Assembly: GCA_029009095.1 (NCBI GenBank)
Contig: JAQXJT010000018.1
Location: 47,996-111,995 of the forward strand
Length of the DNA stretch: 64,000 nt
Source of the DNA: a bacterium
GTDB taxonomy: Bacteria; Bacillota; Clostridia; Oscillospirales; Oscillospiraceae
Direction of reading: 5' to 3'
Shown here in pieces: positions 8,116 to 17,791 of this stretch (its first letter is position 1; each line of letters begins with the position of its first letter). Below the pieces are notes generated by a model. The model did not search any database, was not told the origin of the DNA, and saw only the letters and a program-made list of their open reading frames with translations. Made by a program: the position numbers and the translations under genes.

Positions 8116-8766
8116 ATGCTGCGGCCCTTTGTTTTCTTCGATCTGGATGGAACTCTCACCGACCCGGCTCTGGGCATCTGCGGCTGCGTCCGCTACGCGC
8201 TGGAAAAGGGCGGATATCAGGCGGAGCCGCTGGAGGCCTACCACTCCTGGATCGGCCCTCCCCTGCTGAGTTCTTTTGAGGAGTACCTCCACTGCGACCG
8301 CGCCGAGTCCGAGAGGCTGGTGGCGCTCTACCGGGAGCGCTTCGGCACCGTGGGGCTTTTTGAGAACACCCTGTACCCCGCCATTCCGGGTCTGCTGGCG
8401 AAACTGAGAGCCGCCGGGGCGCGCATGGCGCTCTGCACCGGGAAACCCACGGTCTATGCTGCGCGGATTCTGGAACACTTTGGTATCGCGGAGTACTTCG
8501 ACTATGTCTCCGGCATCGAGCTGCAGGGCGAGCCCCTCAGCAAGCACGGGGTCATCCGGCTGGCCATGGAAAAGCTGGGGGTGAGCGACCCCGGAGAGTG
8601 CATCATGGTGGGCGACCGCTTCCACGATGTGGAGGGCGCCCAACTCTCCCACATGGAGAGCGTGATGGTGCTCTACGGCTACGGAGACGCAGCCGAGGCA
8701 GAACGCTGCGGCGCCACCTATACCGCCGGGAGCGTGGAGGAGCTGGAAGCGCTGCTTCTGGGCTGA
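8116..8766 (+). CDS. HAD-family phosphatase, phosphoglycolate phosphatase-like
   Basis: A 216-residue HAD hydrolase. Motif I DLDGT is at residues 9-13 with both catalytic Asp, motif II Thr is in 'ALCTGKP', the Lys is in 'LSKHGVIRLAM' and motif III is 'IMVGDRFHDVEGA'. A helical cap lies between motif I and II, as in Gph/PpaX/5'-nucleotidase-like enzymes. It starts right at the stop of permease 2, so it belongs to the nucleoside importer operon, which suggests action on an imported nucleotide or sugar phosphate. Exact substrate cannot be read from sequence. Confidence 0.88.
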   Translation: MLRPFVFFDLDGTLTDPALGICGCVRYALEKGGYQAEPLEAYHSWIGPPLLSSFEEYLHCDRAESERLVALYRERFGTVGLFENTLYPAIPGLLAKLRAAGARMALCTGKPTVYAARILEHFGIAEYFDYVSGIELQGEPLSKHGVIRLAMEKLGVSDPGECIMVGDRFHDVEGAQLSHMESVMVLYGYGDAAEAERCGATYTAGSVEELEALLLG

Positions 8767-8785
8767 AATACTGAAATGAAAACAA

Positions 8786-8817
8786 AAGAACCGTTGTCCT
8801 TTCGGACAGCGGTTCTT
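8786..8817. terminator. Bidirectional terminator between convergent operons
   Basis: The stem AAGAACCGTTGTCC/GGACAGCGGTTCTT has a four-base loop. It has a T-rich 3' side on the plus strand and an A-rich 5' flank that serves the minus-strand glycan operon. Confidence 0.85.
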
Positions 8818-8826
8818 CTTTCTCTG

Positions 8827-11355
8827 TTATCCCTCCTGCACCACACAGGCCAGAGTACGGGCAACAGCCCGGCGCTGGGCCACGCTCCAGTTCTCCTCCC
8901 CGGCCCGGCGATAAAGCTCGCCCAGCAAATTCTCGTTCACGGCCCGCTGGGGACGGGCGAGAATATAGTCGGCGTACTGTGCCGCGATCTTGCGGAGGTC
9001 CAGCTCCTCTTCGGCAAAACGCCGGGCGTTTTTCTCCAGCCGCTCCCGCTCCTCCGGCCTGACAGCCAGACGGAGCATGGCTTTGCTGATCTCGTCCTCC
9101 TCTTCCCCTTCGCTGAGTTCCTCCACGGAAGGGAGGCGGCAGCAGCACTCCCCGGGGATCTCCGAAAAACTGCCCACATCGTTGACCACCACGCACTTTC
9201 CCTTGGCGAGAATGCGCATCAGGCTGCCGCTGGTCTCCCCGTTGTAGGGCCAGCGGAGGTTCATGCACACATCCACCGCGTCGATATAGCGGGTGAAATC
9301 CTCCAGCTCCGTGTAACCCGTGACCGTCACCGCTTCCCGCAGCTTCAGCCGCTCCAGCTCCGCGAGGAATTTTTCCTCCAGCGCCGTGTCCAGCTTCCCC
9401 ACAAAGATCAGCCGGGCTTCGGGCGCCTTTTTCCGCACCCGGGCAAAGGCGCGGAGCAGCGGGATGGCCCGTTTCGTCTCGTGTACATGGCCAAAGGCGG
9501 CGAAGATCAGTTCGTCCTCGCCCAGTCCCAGCTCCCTCCGGGCCGCACTTTTGTCCGGCAGCGGCTCAATTTTGGCGTAATGGCGGACACAGCGGACGCT
9601 GCGGCCCGCGCTCCGCTCCAGAAGCTTGCGGCGGCTCTCCTGGCTGTGGACGAGGATCTTGCCGGCGTAGTGGGAGAGGAAGCCGTTGATCTCCATCTCC
9701 TGAAAACGGAACGCCCCGCCCCGGCGCAGCTCCTCCACATACTCGTCCACCTCCGGCTGAGGGATGTCCTCCAGCAAATAGTCCCGGTAGTGCTCCAGAT
9801 CGTTTCCGCCCAGGGCCAGCGTCCGGTACTGCACCACGCCGTGCATATTGTAGTCGTGCAGCACCAGCATCCCGCCGTAGCGGCGCAGGTAGGGCCACAT
9901 GTAGATGTGGTACTCGCTGTTGCCCACCTGATAGACCGTCTCCACATAGGCACCGCACTTGTTGGGATATATGCTGTGGGGATAGCAGCGCACATTTTCG
10001 GGCAGGATGCAGTCGGGTTCATAGCCATCGTCCAGAAAAACGTCGATGTCAAACTTCTCCGCCAGAGCCGCGAGGATATCCACGCTGTAATCGGATATCC
10101 CCGACTGCTTGGGGGGCAGTGGGGTAAAAAAGGCGATCCTTTTCCGAATATTCTCCCCTTCTCCTCGCACCGGGGCAGGGATCTTCCCCATGGCCTCCAT
10201 CGTCAGCTCCGTCACATGCTCCCAGTTGAAGATGGCGAGACGCTCCTCGCCGCGCTTTGCCAGCGCGGGAAGATCCGCCTCCGTCAGCGCGTGGCGCAGC
10301 CCCTCGCGGATGCTCTCCACGCTGTAGGGATCCACCAGTACAGCGGCGTCCCCGGCGATCTCCACCAGGGAGGAGTTGTTGCTGGTGAGCACCGGCACGC
10401 CGCAGCTCCACGCCTCCACCACCGGCAGTCCGAAGCCCTCATAGACGGAGGGGAACGCCACCAGGGAGGCGAGGTTATAGAGTTCCAGCATCTCCTCATC
10501 GCTGACAAAGTTGGTGAGCACCAGCCCCTCGCCCAGCCCCAGTTCCTTTGCCATGGCGCCGTAGCGCTCCACGGAGGCCTTTTGCAGTTTGCAGACGATG
10601 ACCAGTTGATACTGCTCCCGGAGAGAGGCGGGCAGCAGGGCGTAAGCGCGGATCAGGGCGGCGATATTTTTCCGCTCATCGTCGCCGCCGGTGCACATGA
10701 TGTACTTCCCGCGGATCCCGTAGCGCCCGAAAAGCCGCTCCCGCTCCTCCGCGCTCACCGGGATCTTCCCAAACTGCGCCCCCACCGCGCCCCAGATGAC
10801 GTCGATCTTCTCCGGCGGGAAGTCCAGATGGGTGCAGAGGTCGGTCTTGACGCTCTGGGAGATGACCAGCAGCCGGTCCACATCCCGCAGCGTCTCCACG
10901 CAGCCCATGTACCATTCCATCATCTCCCGGCTGTCCAGATAATGCCGGCGCATCACATAGGGGATGATGTCATAGACCGTGGCGCAGGTGCGGCACGATC
11001 CAAACCACTCTTTGCGATAGCGGGGAAAGAACTTGTCGATGGGGGAAGTGATATAGAAAATATCGATCTGATAGTCCCGGACAAACTTGCGGACCAGTTC
11101 GCCGAACACTTCGCTCCGCCCGTCCGAGAAGAGAAATCTGCCGTCCACCACGCAGGTATAGTCCACCTGGGTCAGCAGCCCCTCCTCCACTTCCTCCGCA
11201 AAGAAATCGCAGCTTCCGAACACATTGAAGAAGAAATAGCGATTTCCCCGGTCCAGGCGGATCAGGGTCTTCATCTGGCCGAGGGTATAGTTGCCGATGC
11301 CCCGGTTTCGAGAGGTGGGGCTCATCACGGCTTCGCTGTCAAAGGCAATGTTCAT
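8827..11355 (-). CDS. Tandem GT4 glycosyltransferase (two GT-B modules)
   Basis: An 842-residue protein made of two family-4 glycosyltransferases in a row. Module one (about 1-385) starts 'MNIAFDSEAVMSP' and has a nucleotide-sugar site 'EGFGLPVVEAWSCGVPVL'. Module two (about 395-840) starts 'KRIAFFTPLPPKQSGISDYS' and contains 'NLRWPYNGETSGSLMR'. Cytoplasmic or membrane-peripheral enzyme, probably transferring mannose or a 6-deoxyhexose, because the same operon makes GDP-mannose and GDP-4-keto-6-deoxymannose. It is the last gene of the operon, with an ATGA overlap with the methyltransferase. Tandem GT4 mannosyltransferases occur in O-polymannan systems (WbdA/WbdB). Donor and acceptor are inferred. 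Confidence 0.9.
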   Translation of the reverse strand: MNIAFDSEAVMSPTSRNRGIGNYTLGQMKTLIRLDRGNRYFFFNVFGSCDFFAEEVEEGLLTQVDYTCVVDGRFLFSDGRSEVFGELVRKFVRDYQIDIFYITSPIDKFFPRYRKEWFGSCRTCATVYDIIPYVMRRHYLDSREMMEWYMGCVETLRDVDRLLVISQSVKTDLCTHLDFPPEKIDVIWGAVGAQFGKIPVSAEERERLFGRYGIRGKYIMCTGGDDERKNIAALIRAYALLPASLREQYQLVIVCKLQKASVERYGAMAKELGLGEGLVLTNFVSDEEMLELYNLASLVAFPSVYEGFGLPVVEAWSCGVPVLTSNNSSLVEIAGDAAVLVDPYSVESIREGLRHALTEADLPALAKRGEERLAIFNWEHVTELTMEAMGKIPAPVRGEGENIRKRIAFFTPLPPKQSGISDYSVDILAALAEKFDIDVFLDDGYEPDCILPENVRCYPHSIYPNKCGAYVETVYQVGNSEYHIYMWPYLRRYGGMLVLHDYNMHGVVQYRTLALGGNDLEHYRDYLLEDIPQPEVDEYVEELRRGGAFRFQEMEINGFLSHYAGKILVHSQESRRKLLERSAGRSVRCVRHYAKIEPLPDKSAARRELGLGEDELIFAAFGHVHETKRAIPLLRAFARVRKKAPEARLIFVGKLDTALEEKFLAELERLKLREAVTVTGYTELEDFTRYIDAVDVCMNLRWPYNGETSGSLMRILAKGKCVVVNDVGSFSEIPGECCCRLPSVEELSEGEEEDEISKAMLRLAVRPEERERLEKNARRFAEEELDLRKIAAQYADYILARPQRAVNENLLGELYRRAGEENWSVAQRRAVARTLACVVQEG

Positions 11356-12836
11356 TTCAGCACCTCACCAAGCTGCCGCTTATCCAGCATCAGGGTGTTG
11401 ATCCCCGTAAAAGCATACTCGATATAGTCCTGCTCCTTCAGGTACTCCACACTCTCCCGTTCCTGCTCTCCCACCACCAGATGGGCGCGGTAGGGGATGT
11501 TCTCCACGGAGATCACCAGCGGACGCCAGCGCTCCCAATCCACGCTCCGCAGGATCTCCAACTCATCCCCCTCCAGATCGATGTTCATAAAGGCCGGAGC
11601 CTTATCGAAATACTGCTCGAGAATCCCGTTGACGGTTCGGCGCTCTACCTGCACCACCCGCTCCACACGAAGTGCGGGGTTCTCTGCGATGGCGGCCATG
11701 GCCTTGGCATAGTCCGGGGTGGAGAGTCCGTCGCCGCTGAGCACGTAGAAATCCACGGCTCCGCCGCTCTGGGCCGCAACGCAGCAGTTGAGCACCACAT
11801 CCCCGCTTCGGTGGAACTTCAGCTCCCCGATCAGCGCGGGATTGGCCTCCACCAGCACGCCCCGGGCGCCCTGCCGGTAGAATCGCCAGGTATTGCTCAG
11901 CTCCCGGGCGTGGTTGGCGCCCAGATCCAGATAAGTCCGCTCCTGAGGCGGCACCCCGAGCACCCTGAACACATAGTCCACGATGGCGTCCTCCCCGCTC
12001 TGGGAGGCGGTGAGCGACACATCATCCTCCATGGTGCACAGTCCCTTTTCGCGGAGGGGGCGCAGACTCTCGCTGACGCCGGCCAGTTCACTGACGCAGA
12101 GGGAGAGAGACTTTTCCAGTTCTGTGATCTGTGCGCGAAGGGCGTCCATCCGGCTCTGCTGCTCGTCGAAATGTCCGGATACGGCGTCAACACGGCCGGA
12201 AACGATGTCCAACCGGTCGGATACGGCGGCGAGGCCCTGCTCCAGCCGTTCCTCCTCCCGGTGCAGCGCGCCACTGAGCTTTTCGATGCTGCGCTCCGCG
12301 GCCCGGAGGCGGCTCCCGCTCAGCTCTTCCAGCCGTTCGCGGAAGTCCCGGTTCTCTTGCACCAGGCGGCCCTGTCGCTCCTCCAGGCGCAGCGTCAGCT
12401 CCTCGGCGGCGTTCAGCCGGGCCGTGGTCTGGGACAGTCGCTCGGCGGTGTGCTTGTGCATTTCCTCCATGCGTCCCATGGCAGGCGTGACGGCGTTATT
12501 GAACTCCGTCTGATGCTCAAAGACCGGCCGTACATACCAACGCACCATCTTGCGGATCACCCGCTTCAGCAGGCCCTTCAGCCCGCCGCCCAGCGGGCGG
12601 TCGGCGGAGCAGATGCGGTTGGCGTCGATCTCCCGGATCTTTCCGTCCACATCCGCAAAGCACTGTCCCCGCCACTGCTCTGCGGCAGCATCCGCCGCCG
12701 AAACCCGGGAGCGCTCCACCTGCATCGCCTGAGCGGCGGCGTGCTGCTCGCTCTCCAGGGCGTGATCGTCCCGAAGCGGCAGCTTGCCGCTCAGCTTCTC
12801 AAATATGATCTGCTCTTCCAGCGTCTGGAACTTCAT
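11352..12836 (-). CDS. FkbM-type methyltransferase with long N-terminal coiled coil
   Basis: A 494-residue protein. The ATG at 12836 is chosen for its GGAGGG site; an in-frame ATG 42 bases upstream has none. Residues about 75-115 carry a basic amphipathic stretch (KRVIRKMVRWYVRP), possibly membrane-peripheral. Residues about 120-262 form a heptad-rich, charged coiled coil (for example RLEQGLAAVSDRLDIV). The C-terminal FkbM domain (about 275-490) has the SAM motif LDLGAN at 303-308, VEAN at 329-332 and MNIDLEGDE at 417-425. It overlaps the glycosyltransferase start by four bases. FkbM enzymes O-methylate sugars; with the coiled coil it may cap or measure a glycan chain, which is inference. Confidence 0.85.
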   Translation of the reverse strand: MKFQTLEEQIIFEKLSGKLPLRDDHALESEQHAAAQAMQVERSRVSAADAAAEQWRGQCFADVDGKIREIDANRICSADRPLGGGLKGLLKRVIRKMVRWYVRPVFEHQTEFNNAVTPAMGRMEEMHKHTAERLSQTTARLNAAEELTLRLEERQGRLVQENRDFRERLEELSGSRLRAAERSIEKLSGALHREEERLEQGLAAVSDRLDIVSGRVDAVSGHFDEQQSRMDALRAQITELEKSLSLCVSELAGVSESLRPLREKGLCTMEDDVSLTASQSGEDAIVDYVFRVLGVPPQERTYLDLGANHARELSNTWRFYRQGARGVLVEANPALIGELKFHRSGDVVLNCCVAAQSGGAVDFYVLSGDGLSTPDYAKAMAAIAENPALRVERVVQVERRTVNGILEQYFDKAPAFMNIDLEGDELEILRSVDWERWRPLVISVENIPYRAHLVVGEQERESVEYLKEQDYIEYAFTGINTLMLDKRQLGEVLK

Positions 12837-12861
12837 CCTTTCCCTCCAGTCTCCCGCTCTG

Positions 12862-13905
12862 TCAGCCCCGGGCGGCAAGTGCCTTTTCCTTTTGGGCCAG
12901 CTCCAGATCGTGCTGGGCCATCAGCGCGCAAAGCTGCTCATAGCTGGTCTTGGTGGGGTTCCAGCCCAGCCTGGTCCTGGCCTTGGTGGGATCGCCCCAG
13001 AGGTTTACCACATCGGTGGGCCGGTACCACTGCTCGTTCACGCTCACCAGCAGCCGCCCGGTGGCCTTGTCGTAGCCCTTCTCCTCCAGCCCGCTGCCCC
13101 GCCACTCGATCTCAAGACCCACATGCCTGAAGGCCAGCGTGGTGAATTCCCGGACGGTGTGCTGCTCGCCGGTGGCGATCACATAGTCGTCGGGCTCGTC
13201 CTGCTGCAAAATGAGCCACATGCACTCCACATAGTCCCGGGCATAGCCCCAGTCCCGGAGAGAGTCCAGATTGCCCAGCTCCAGATGATCCTGCAAGCCG
13301 CAGGCGATGCGCCCGGCGGCCCGGGTGATCTTCCGGGTGACAAAGGTCTCGCCCCGGCGCTCGGACTCATGGTTGAAGAGAATTCCGTTGCAGGCGAACA
13401 TCCCGTAGGCCTCCCGGTACTCCTTCACCATCCAGTAGCCGTACTGTTTGGCGATGGCGTAGGGGCTGTAGGGATGGAAGGGGGTCTCCTCGTTCTGGGG
13501 GCACTCCTCCACCTTGCCGTAAAGCTCGCTGGTGGACGCCTGATAGATCCGGCAGCTCTCCCCCAGCCCCAGGATACGCACGGCCTCCAGCAGCCGCAGC
13601 ACGCCCAGCGCGTCCACGTCGCCGGTGTACTCCGGCACGTCGAAGCTCACCTGCACATGGCTCTGGGCGGCCAGGTTGTAGATCTCGTCCGGCCGCACGG
13701 CGGCGATGATGGCCGTCAGGGAGGAGGAGTCGCTCATATCCCCGTCGTGGAGGGTGAGCCTGTCCAGAATGTGGTCGATCCGCTCGGTGTTGGGGCTGCT
13801 GGCGCGGCGGGTGATGCCGTGGACCTCGTAGCCCTTCTCCAGCAGCAGCTCTGCCAGATAGGAGCCGTCCTGCCCGGTGATGCCGGTGATGAGTGCTTTT
13901 TTCAT
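12862..13905 (-). CDS. gmd: GDP-mannose 4,6-dehydratase
   Basis: A 347-residue extended short-chain dehydrogenase. Converts GDP-D-mannose to GDP-4-keto-6-deoxy-D-mannose with bound NADP. The Rossmann motif is TGITGQDG at residues 7-14. The family signature '[17 protein letters not shown]' and the catalytic YxxxK in '[11 protein letters not shown]' are present, as is '[19 protein letters not shown]', which is diagnostic for Gmd. It sits downstream of manC in the same operon, which supplies its substrate. No reductase or epimerase/reductase (Rmd, Fcl) follows, so the final sugar is not defined here. Confidence 0.95.
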   Translation of the reverse strand: MKKALITGITGQDGSYLAELLLEKGYEVHGITRRASSPNTERIDHILDRLTLHDGDMSDSSSLTAIIAAVRPDEIYNLAAQSHVQVSFDVPEYTGDVDALGVLRLLEAVRILGLGESCRIYQASTSELYGKVEECPQNEETPFHPYSPYAIAKQYGYWMVKEYREAYGMFACNGILFNHESERRGETFVTRKITRAAGRIACGLQDHLELGNLDSLRDWGYARDYVECMWLILQQDEPDDYVIATGEQHTVREFTTLAFRHVGLEIEWRGSGLEEKGYDKATGRLLVSVNEQWYRPTDVVNLWGDPTKARTRLGWNPTKTSYEQLCALMAQHDLELAQKEKALAARG

Positions 13906-13933
13906 GTCTATACTCCTCTTTATCCCGTTTCTC

Positions 13934-15004
13934 TTAAAGATACTCGTTTCTGTTGCAGATCTTCAGGTTTTCCAATACTTTCTTGATGCTGCCCGCGTCG
14001 CTCTTGTCGCAGACCAGCAGCGCGTCGGGGGTGTCCACGATGATCATATCCTCCAGCCCCACGGCGGCGATGAGCTTTTCGCCCCCCTGGATGATGCAGC
14101 GCACCGTGTCCACCGTGACGGCGTTGCCCTCCACCACGTTGCCAAACTCGTTGGTGGGGCGGATCTTCTCCACGGCCAGCCAGGAGCCCACGTCGTTCCA
14201 GCCAAAGGAGCCGGGCAGCGTGTAGATGTGCTCCGCCTTCTCCATCACACCGTAGTCGATGGACTCGGAGGAAAAGGCCTCATACTCCCGCTCCAGCACC
14301 CGCTGCTCCCCGTCCGTGCCGATGGCGGCGGCGATGCGCTGCAAGCCCGCGCTGGTCTCCGGCAGGTTCTTTTCCAGCTCCGAGAGGATGGTGGAGAGAC
14401 GCCAGATGAACATGCCGCTGTTCCAGAGGTACTGCTCCGTGGCCAGATAGCTCTTGGCGGTTTCCAGATCGGGCTTCTCCACGAAGCGGTCCACCCGGAA
14501 AGCCCGCCCCTTGCCCTCCCGGGGCAGGAAACGGATATAGCCGTAACCCGTCTCGGGATAGTCCGGGGTGATGCCGATGGTCACCAGATTCCCCTGCTCC
14601 TCCGCCACCTGGGCAGCGTCATCCAGGGTACGCAGGAAGATGGCGTTATACTTGATGAGGTGATCCGAGGGCAGCACATACATGATGGCGTCCTCGTACT
14701 TTTTCGCCATGTGCACTGCGCCCAGTCCGATACAGGGGGCGGTGTTGCGCCCCACGCTCTCGCAGAGGATGTTCTCCTCCGGCAGCTCGGGGAGCTGTTC
14801 ATGCACCAGCTCCCGGTAGTCCCGGTTGGTGACCACATAGATGTCCTCCATGTCCACCAGCGGGAGGATCCGTTCCACGGTGAGCTGGATCATGGTCTTG
14901 CCGTCTCCCGTCAGGGAGAGGAACTGCTTGGGGCAGCTCTTGCGGCTCCGGGGCCAGAATCTCTCGCCCCGCCCGCCTGCCATAATCAGCGCTGTTTTTT
15001 TCAT
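13934..15004 (-). CDS. manC: Mannose-1-phosphate guanylyltransferase
   Basis: A 356-residue nucleotidyltransferase making GDP-mannose from mannose-1-phosphate and GTP. The start is ATG 15004, with GGAAAGGA upstream. An in-frame start at 15073 would overlap manA and lacks a site. Seen motifs: the pyrophosphorylase loop '[12 protein letters not shown]', 'CPKQFL', '[15 protein letters not shown]', 'PSDHLI' and 'WNSGMFIW'. It has only the catalytic domain with a short beta-helix tail, without the isomerase domain of the bifunctional type-II enzymes. That fits the separate manA immediately upstream. Confidence 0.95.
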   Translation of the reverse strand: MKKTALIMAGGRGERFWPRSRKSCPKQFLSLTGDGKTMIQLTVERILPLVDMEDIYVVTNRDYRELVHEQLPELPEENILCESVGRNTAPCIGLGAVHMAKKYEDAIMYVLPSDHLIKYNAIFLRTLDDAAQVAEEQGNLVTIGITPDYPETGYGYIRFLPREGKGRAFRVDRFVEKPDLETAKSYLATEQYLWNSGMFIWRLSTILSELEKNLPETSAGLQRIAAAIGTDGEQRVLEREYEAFSSESIDYGVMEKAEHIYTLPGSFGWNDVGSWLAVEKIRPTNEFGNVVEGNAVTVDTVRCIIQGGEKLIAAVGLEDMIIVDTPDALLVCDKSDAGSIKKVLENLKICNRNEYL

Positions 15005-15045
15005 AGTACCCTGTCCTTTCCGTCTATGTCTGCCCGTTACGGACT

Positions 15046-16008
15046 CTACAGCCGGGAGAGCAGCACGGTGCACTGCCCCCCGAGTTCATAATCGCCCAGC
15101 CGCGCCGGGAAAAACCAGGATTCGCCCCGCCTGAGAGGGTAGCTCTCTCCCCCGCAGCGGATCTCTCCCGCCCCCTCCACGCAGAGAATGTGGTGGAAGC
15201 TCTCCCCGTCGCAGCGCAGGCGGATGCTCTGTCTGAGCTCGATGCGGTAGGAGCGGAAGTAAGCGCAGGAGAACATCTCCGAGAGGGTAAATTCCGGGAA
15301 CACGGTGATGTTGTTGGCACGGCACCGCTCCGGCAGCAGCGGGCGGTAGTCCGCCACGCGCACCGCCTCCTCCACATGGAGGGGCCGGCGCTGTCCGTCG
15401 CCGCCCAGCCGGTCGTGGTCATAGACCCGGAAGGTCGTGTCGGAGCTCTGCTGAACCTCCGCCACCAGCAGTCCCCGGCCGATGGCGTGGACAGTGCCGG
15501 GGGTGATATAGAAGACGTCCCCCTTGCCCACGCTCACCCGGTTGAGCACCTGGCAAACGCTTCCGTCCAGCGCACGGCGGCGGAATTCCTCCGCCCCGAT
15601 GTTACGGGAGAAGCCCAGGTAGAGGAACGAGTTGGGCCGGGCATCCACAATATACCACATCTCTGCCTTGCCCCGCTCCCCCAGCTCCTTCCGGGCGTTG
15701 GCGTCCGAGGGGTGCACCTGCACAGAGAGCTCGTCCCGCGCATCGATCAGCTTCACCAGCAGCGGACAACTGCCCCCGCTCCGGCGGCCGAAGAATTCCT
15801 CCTCCCGCCCCCGGGCCAGCTCGGGCAGGGTCTTTCCCCTGTCCTCGCCCACGGCCACCCGGCTCTCGTTCCCGGGGAGGCAGGACAGTTCCCAGCTCTC
15901 CGCGGTACGCTCCGGGGCGTCCGCCTTGCCGTATTCATTTTTCAGACGGCGGCCGCCCCACACATAGTCCTTGTAGACCGGCTGCATCTTCAGTGGCTTA
16001 TACAACAT
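15046..16008 (-). CDS. manA: Mannose-6-phosphate isomerase, class I
   Basis: A 320-residue cupin-fold zinc isomerase linking fructose-6-phosphate and mannose-6-phosphate. The start MLYKPLKMQPVYKDYVWGG at ATG 16008 lies 13 bases after the mutase stop; the earlier in-frame ATG would overlap that gene. Zinc ligands are visible as QVH in 'LSVQVHPSDAN', Glu in 'KAEMWYIV' and His in 'TPGTVHAIGRGLL', with the catalytic Arg region 'DTTFRVYDHDR'. It is the short, Firmicutes-type form. Second gene of the GDP-mannose operon, between the mutase and manC. Confidence 0.94.
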   Translation of the reverse strand: MLYKPLKMQPVYKDYVWGGRRLKNEYGKADAPERTAESWELSCLPGNESRVAVGEDRGKTLPELARGREEEFFGRRSGGSCPLLVKLIDARDELSVQVHPSDANARKELGERGKAEMWYIVDARPNSFLYLGFSRNIGAEEFRRRALDGSVCQVLNRVSVGKGDVFYITPGTVHAIGRGLLVAEVQQSSDTTFRVYDHDRLGGDGQRRPLHVEEAVRVADYRPLLPERCRANNITVFPEFTLSEMFSCAYFRSYRIELRQSIRLRCDGESFHHILCVEGAGEIRCGGESYPLRRGESWFFPARLGDYELGGQCTVLLSRL

Positions 16009-16021
16009 GTTCACCAGGCCT

Positions 16022-17680
16022 TTATCGCGCCCAGGCGTCAAAATGGGCGCAGAGTTTCTCCATGGTATCCCCGTTTTCTCCCCAGTACGTCAGATACACC
16101 TTCAGCTTGGGCTCGGTGCCGCTGGGACGGATCACCGCCTCCCCCTGCTCCAGCAGAAAGCGGAGCACATTGGAGCGGGGCAGTCCGGTGCCCTCCCGGT
16201 CATAGTCCAGGCAGCCGGCGACCGTCTCTCCGCCGATCTCCGCAGGCGGAGCCGCGCGCAGCGCGTTCATCCGCCGCTCCATCTCCGCAAAGCCGGCCGC
16301 GCCCTCAAAAGCGTATGTCAGGAGCTTTGTCTGATAGACGCCACAGCGCCGCTGAAGTTCCCGCAGCCCGTCCACAAGACTCATGCCCCGCCCGCGGTAC
16401 CAGGCGAACATCTCGCAGATCAGAAGCGAGGCGTTCACGCCGTCCTTATCCCGGACATAGCTCCCGCTCAGGTAGCCGTAGCTCTCCTCAAAGCCGAAGA
16501 TATAGCGCCCCTCTCCGCCCTTTTGCTCCAGTTGGCCGATCTTCTCGCCGATATACTTGAAGCCCGTGAGAACGTTGATGAGTTCCACCCCATAGTCCCG
16601 GGCCACCGCCTCTGCCATGGGCGTGGTGACGATGGTTTTCACGGCCACGGGCTGTTGGGGCATGGTCCCCCGCTCCCGGCGCATCCGGCAGACAAAGTCG
16701 AACAGCAGCACCCCGGTCTCGTTGCCGTTGAGCAGGGTGTAATCCTCCCCCTCCCGCACGGCGACGCCTACCCGGTCGCAGTCCGGGTCGGTGGCCAGCA
16801 GCAGCTCGCTGCCCGTCTCCCGGGCGGTGCGCAGCCCCACCTCCAGCGCCTCGCGGATCTCGGGGTTGGGATAGGGGCAGGTGGGGAAACGCCCGTCGGG
16901 CGTACCCTGCTCGGGGGGGATGACGAGGCGGGTGAAACCGTGCTGCCGCAGGCAGCGGGGCACACAGGAGATACCCGCGCCGTTGAGGGGCGTGTAGACG
17001 ATGGAAAAGTCCTTGTCCACGCCCTCGGGCAGCAGGGAGCAGCCGTCCACGGCGGCGAGATAGCGCTCCACCGTGTCCTCCCCGATCGGTGCGATCCGCC
17101 CCGCCCGGCAGAGATCGTCGTAGTCCACCGCCGGCACATCGTCGAAGCAGTCCACCAAGTCGATCTCCCGCTGGATGGCGGCGGCGGCCTCGGTGGTGAT
17201 CTGGCAGCCGTCGCTGCCGTAGACCTTGTAGCCATTATATGGGGCGGGATTATGACTGGCAGTGATCATGACGCCGCCGCTGCAGCGCAAGTCCCGCACG
17301 GCAAAGGACAGCGCCGGGGTGGGCATCAGCCGGGGATAGAGATGCACCGCTACGCCGTTTGCCGCGAACACTGCCGCGGCGTGCCGGGCGAAGAGGTCGG
17401 AGTGGATGCGGCTGTCGTAGGAGATAGCCACGGAGGGGGCGGGAAAGCGGGCCTTCAGATAGTTGGCGTAGCCCTGAGATGCCTTGCCCACGGTATAGAG
17501 GTTCATGCGGTTGCTGCCCGCGCCCAGCACGCCCCGAAGCCCGCCGGTGCCGAATTCCAGCTCGCGGTAAAACCGCTCGGCGATCTCCTCTTCCTGTCCC
17601 GCCAGCGCGGCCAGCTCCTCCCGGAGCTCCGCGTCCGTCACATGTTCCATCCAGCGTTTATATAGAGATATTTCGTTCAT
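16022..17680 (-). CDS. Phosphohexomutase (phosphomannomutase/phosphoglucomutase)
   Basis: A 552-residue alpha-D-phosphohexomutase, first gene of the GDP-mannose operon. ATG 17680 has an AGGAG site. The phosphorylated serine is S142 in 'MITASHNPAPYNGYKV'. The metal-binding loop is 'TDPDCDRVGVAV', the sugar-binding loop 'GFEESYGYLSGSYVRDKDG', and the phosphate-binding loop 'RPSGTEPKLKVYL'. By position it should turn mannose-6-phosphate into mannose-1-phosphate for ManC, although this long family usually works on glucose phosphates. A paralogue lies at 37842-39575. Confidence 0.9.
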   Translation of the reverse strand: MNEISLYKRWMEHVTDAELREELAALAGQEEEIAERFYRELEFGTGGLRGVLGAGSNRMNLYTVGKASQGYANYLKARFPAPSVAISYDSRIHSDLFARHAAAVFAANGVAVHLYPRLMPTPALSFAVRDLRCSGGVMITASHNPAPYNGYKVYGSDGCQITTEAAAAIQREIDLVDCFDDVPAVDYDDLCRAGRIAPIGEDTVERYLAAVDGCSLLPEGVDKDFSIVYTPLNGAGISCVPRCLRQHGFTRLVIPPEQGTPDGRFPTCPYPNPEIREALEVGLRTARETGSELLLATDPDCDRVGVAVREGEDYTLLNGNETGVLLFDFVCRMRRERGTMPQQPVAVKTIVTTPMAEAVARDYGVELINVLTGFKYIGEKIGQLEQKGGEGRYIFGFEESYGYLSGSYVRDKDGVNASLLICEMFAWYRGRGMSLVDGLRELQRRCGVYQTKLLTYAFEGAAGFAEMERRMNALRAAPPAEIGGETVAGCLDYDREGTGLPRSNVLRFLLEQGEAVIRPSGTEPKLKVYLTYWGENGDTMEKLCAHFDAWAR

Positions 17681-17759
17681 AGCACTCCTTTTATGCCAGC
17701 GCAATTACAGGGTTTATATGGGAATTTTGCCCCCGCAGGGTAGAAAAATACTGTTTATC

Positions 17760-17788
17760 ATATTATCACTTAACCCAACTTCGGTCAA
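17760..17788 (-). promoter_or_regulatory. Strong sigma-A promoter of the GDP-mannose/glycan operon
   Basis: On the minus strand TTGACC (17783-17788), a 17-base spacer and TAATAT (17760-17765). It is back to back with the galM promoter; the two -35 boxes are three bases apart. Confidence 0.8.
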
Positions 17789-17791
17789 GGC

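Noticed and set aside
8776-11427. An 883-residue open frame opposite the tandem glycosyltransferase
   Set aside because: No ribosome site or recognisable domain; the minus strand encodes a clear GT4 protein with matching promoter and terminator.
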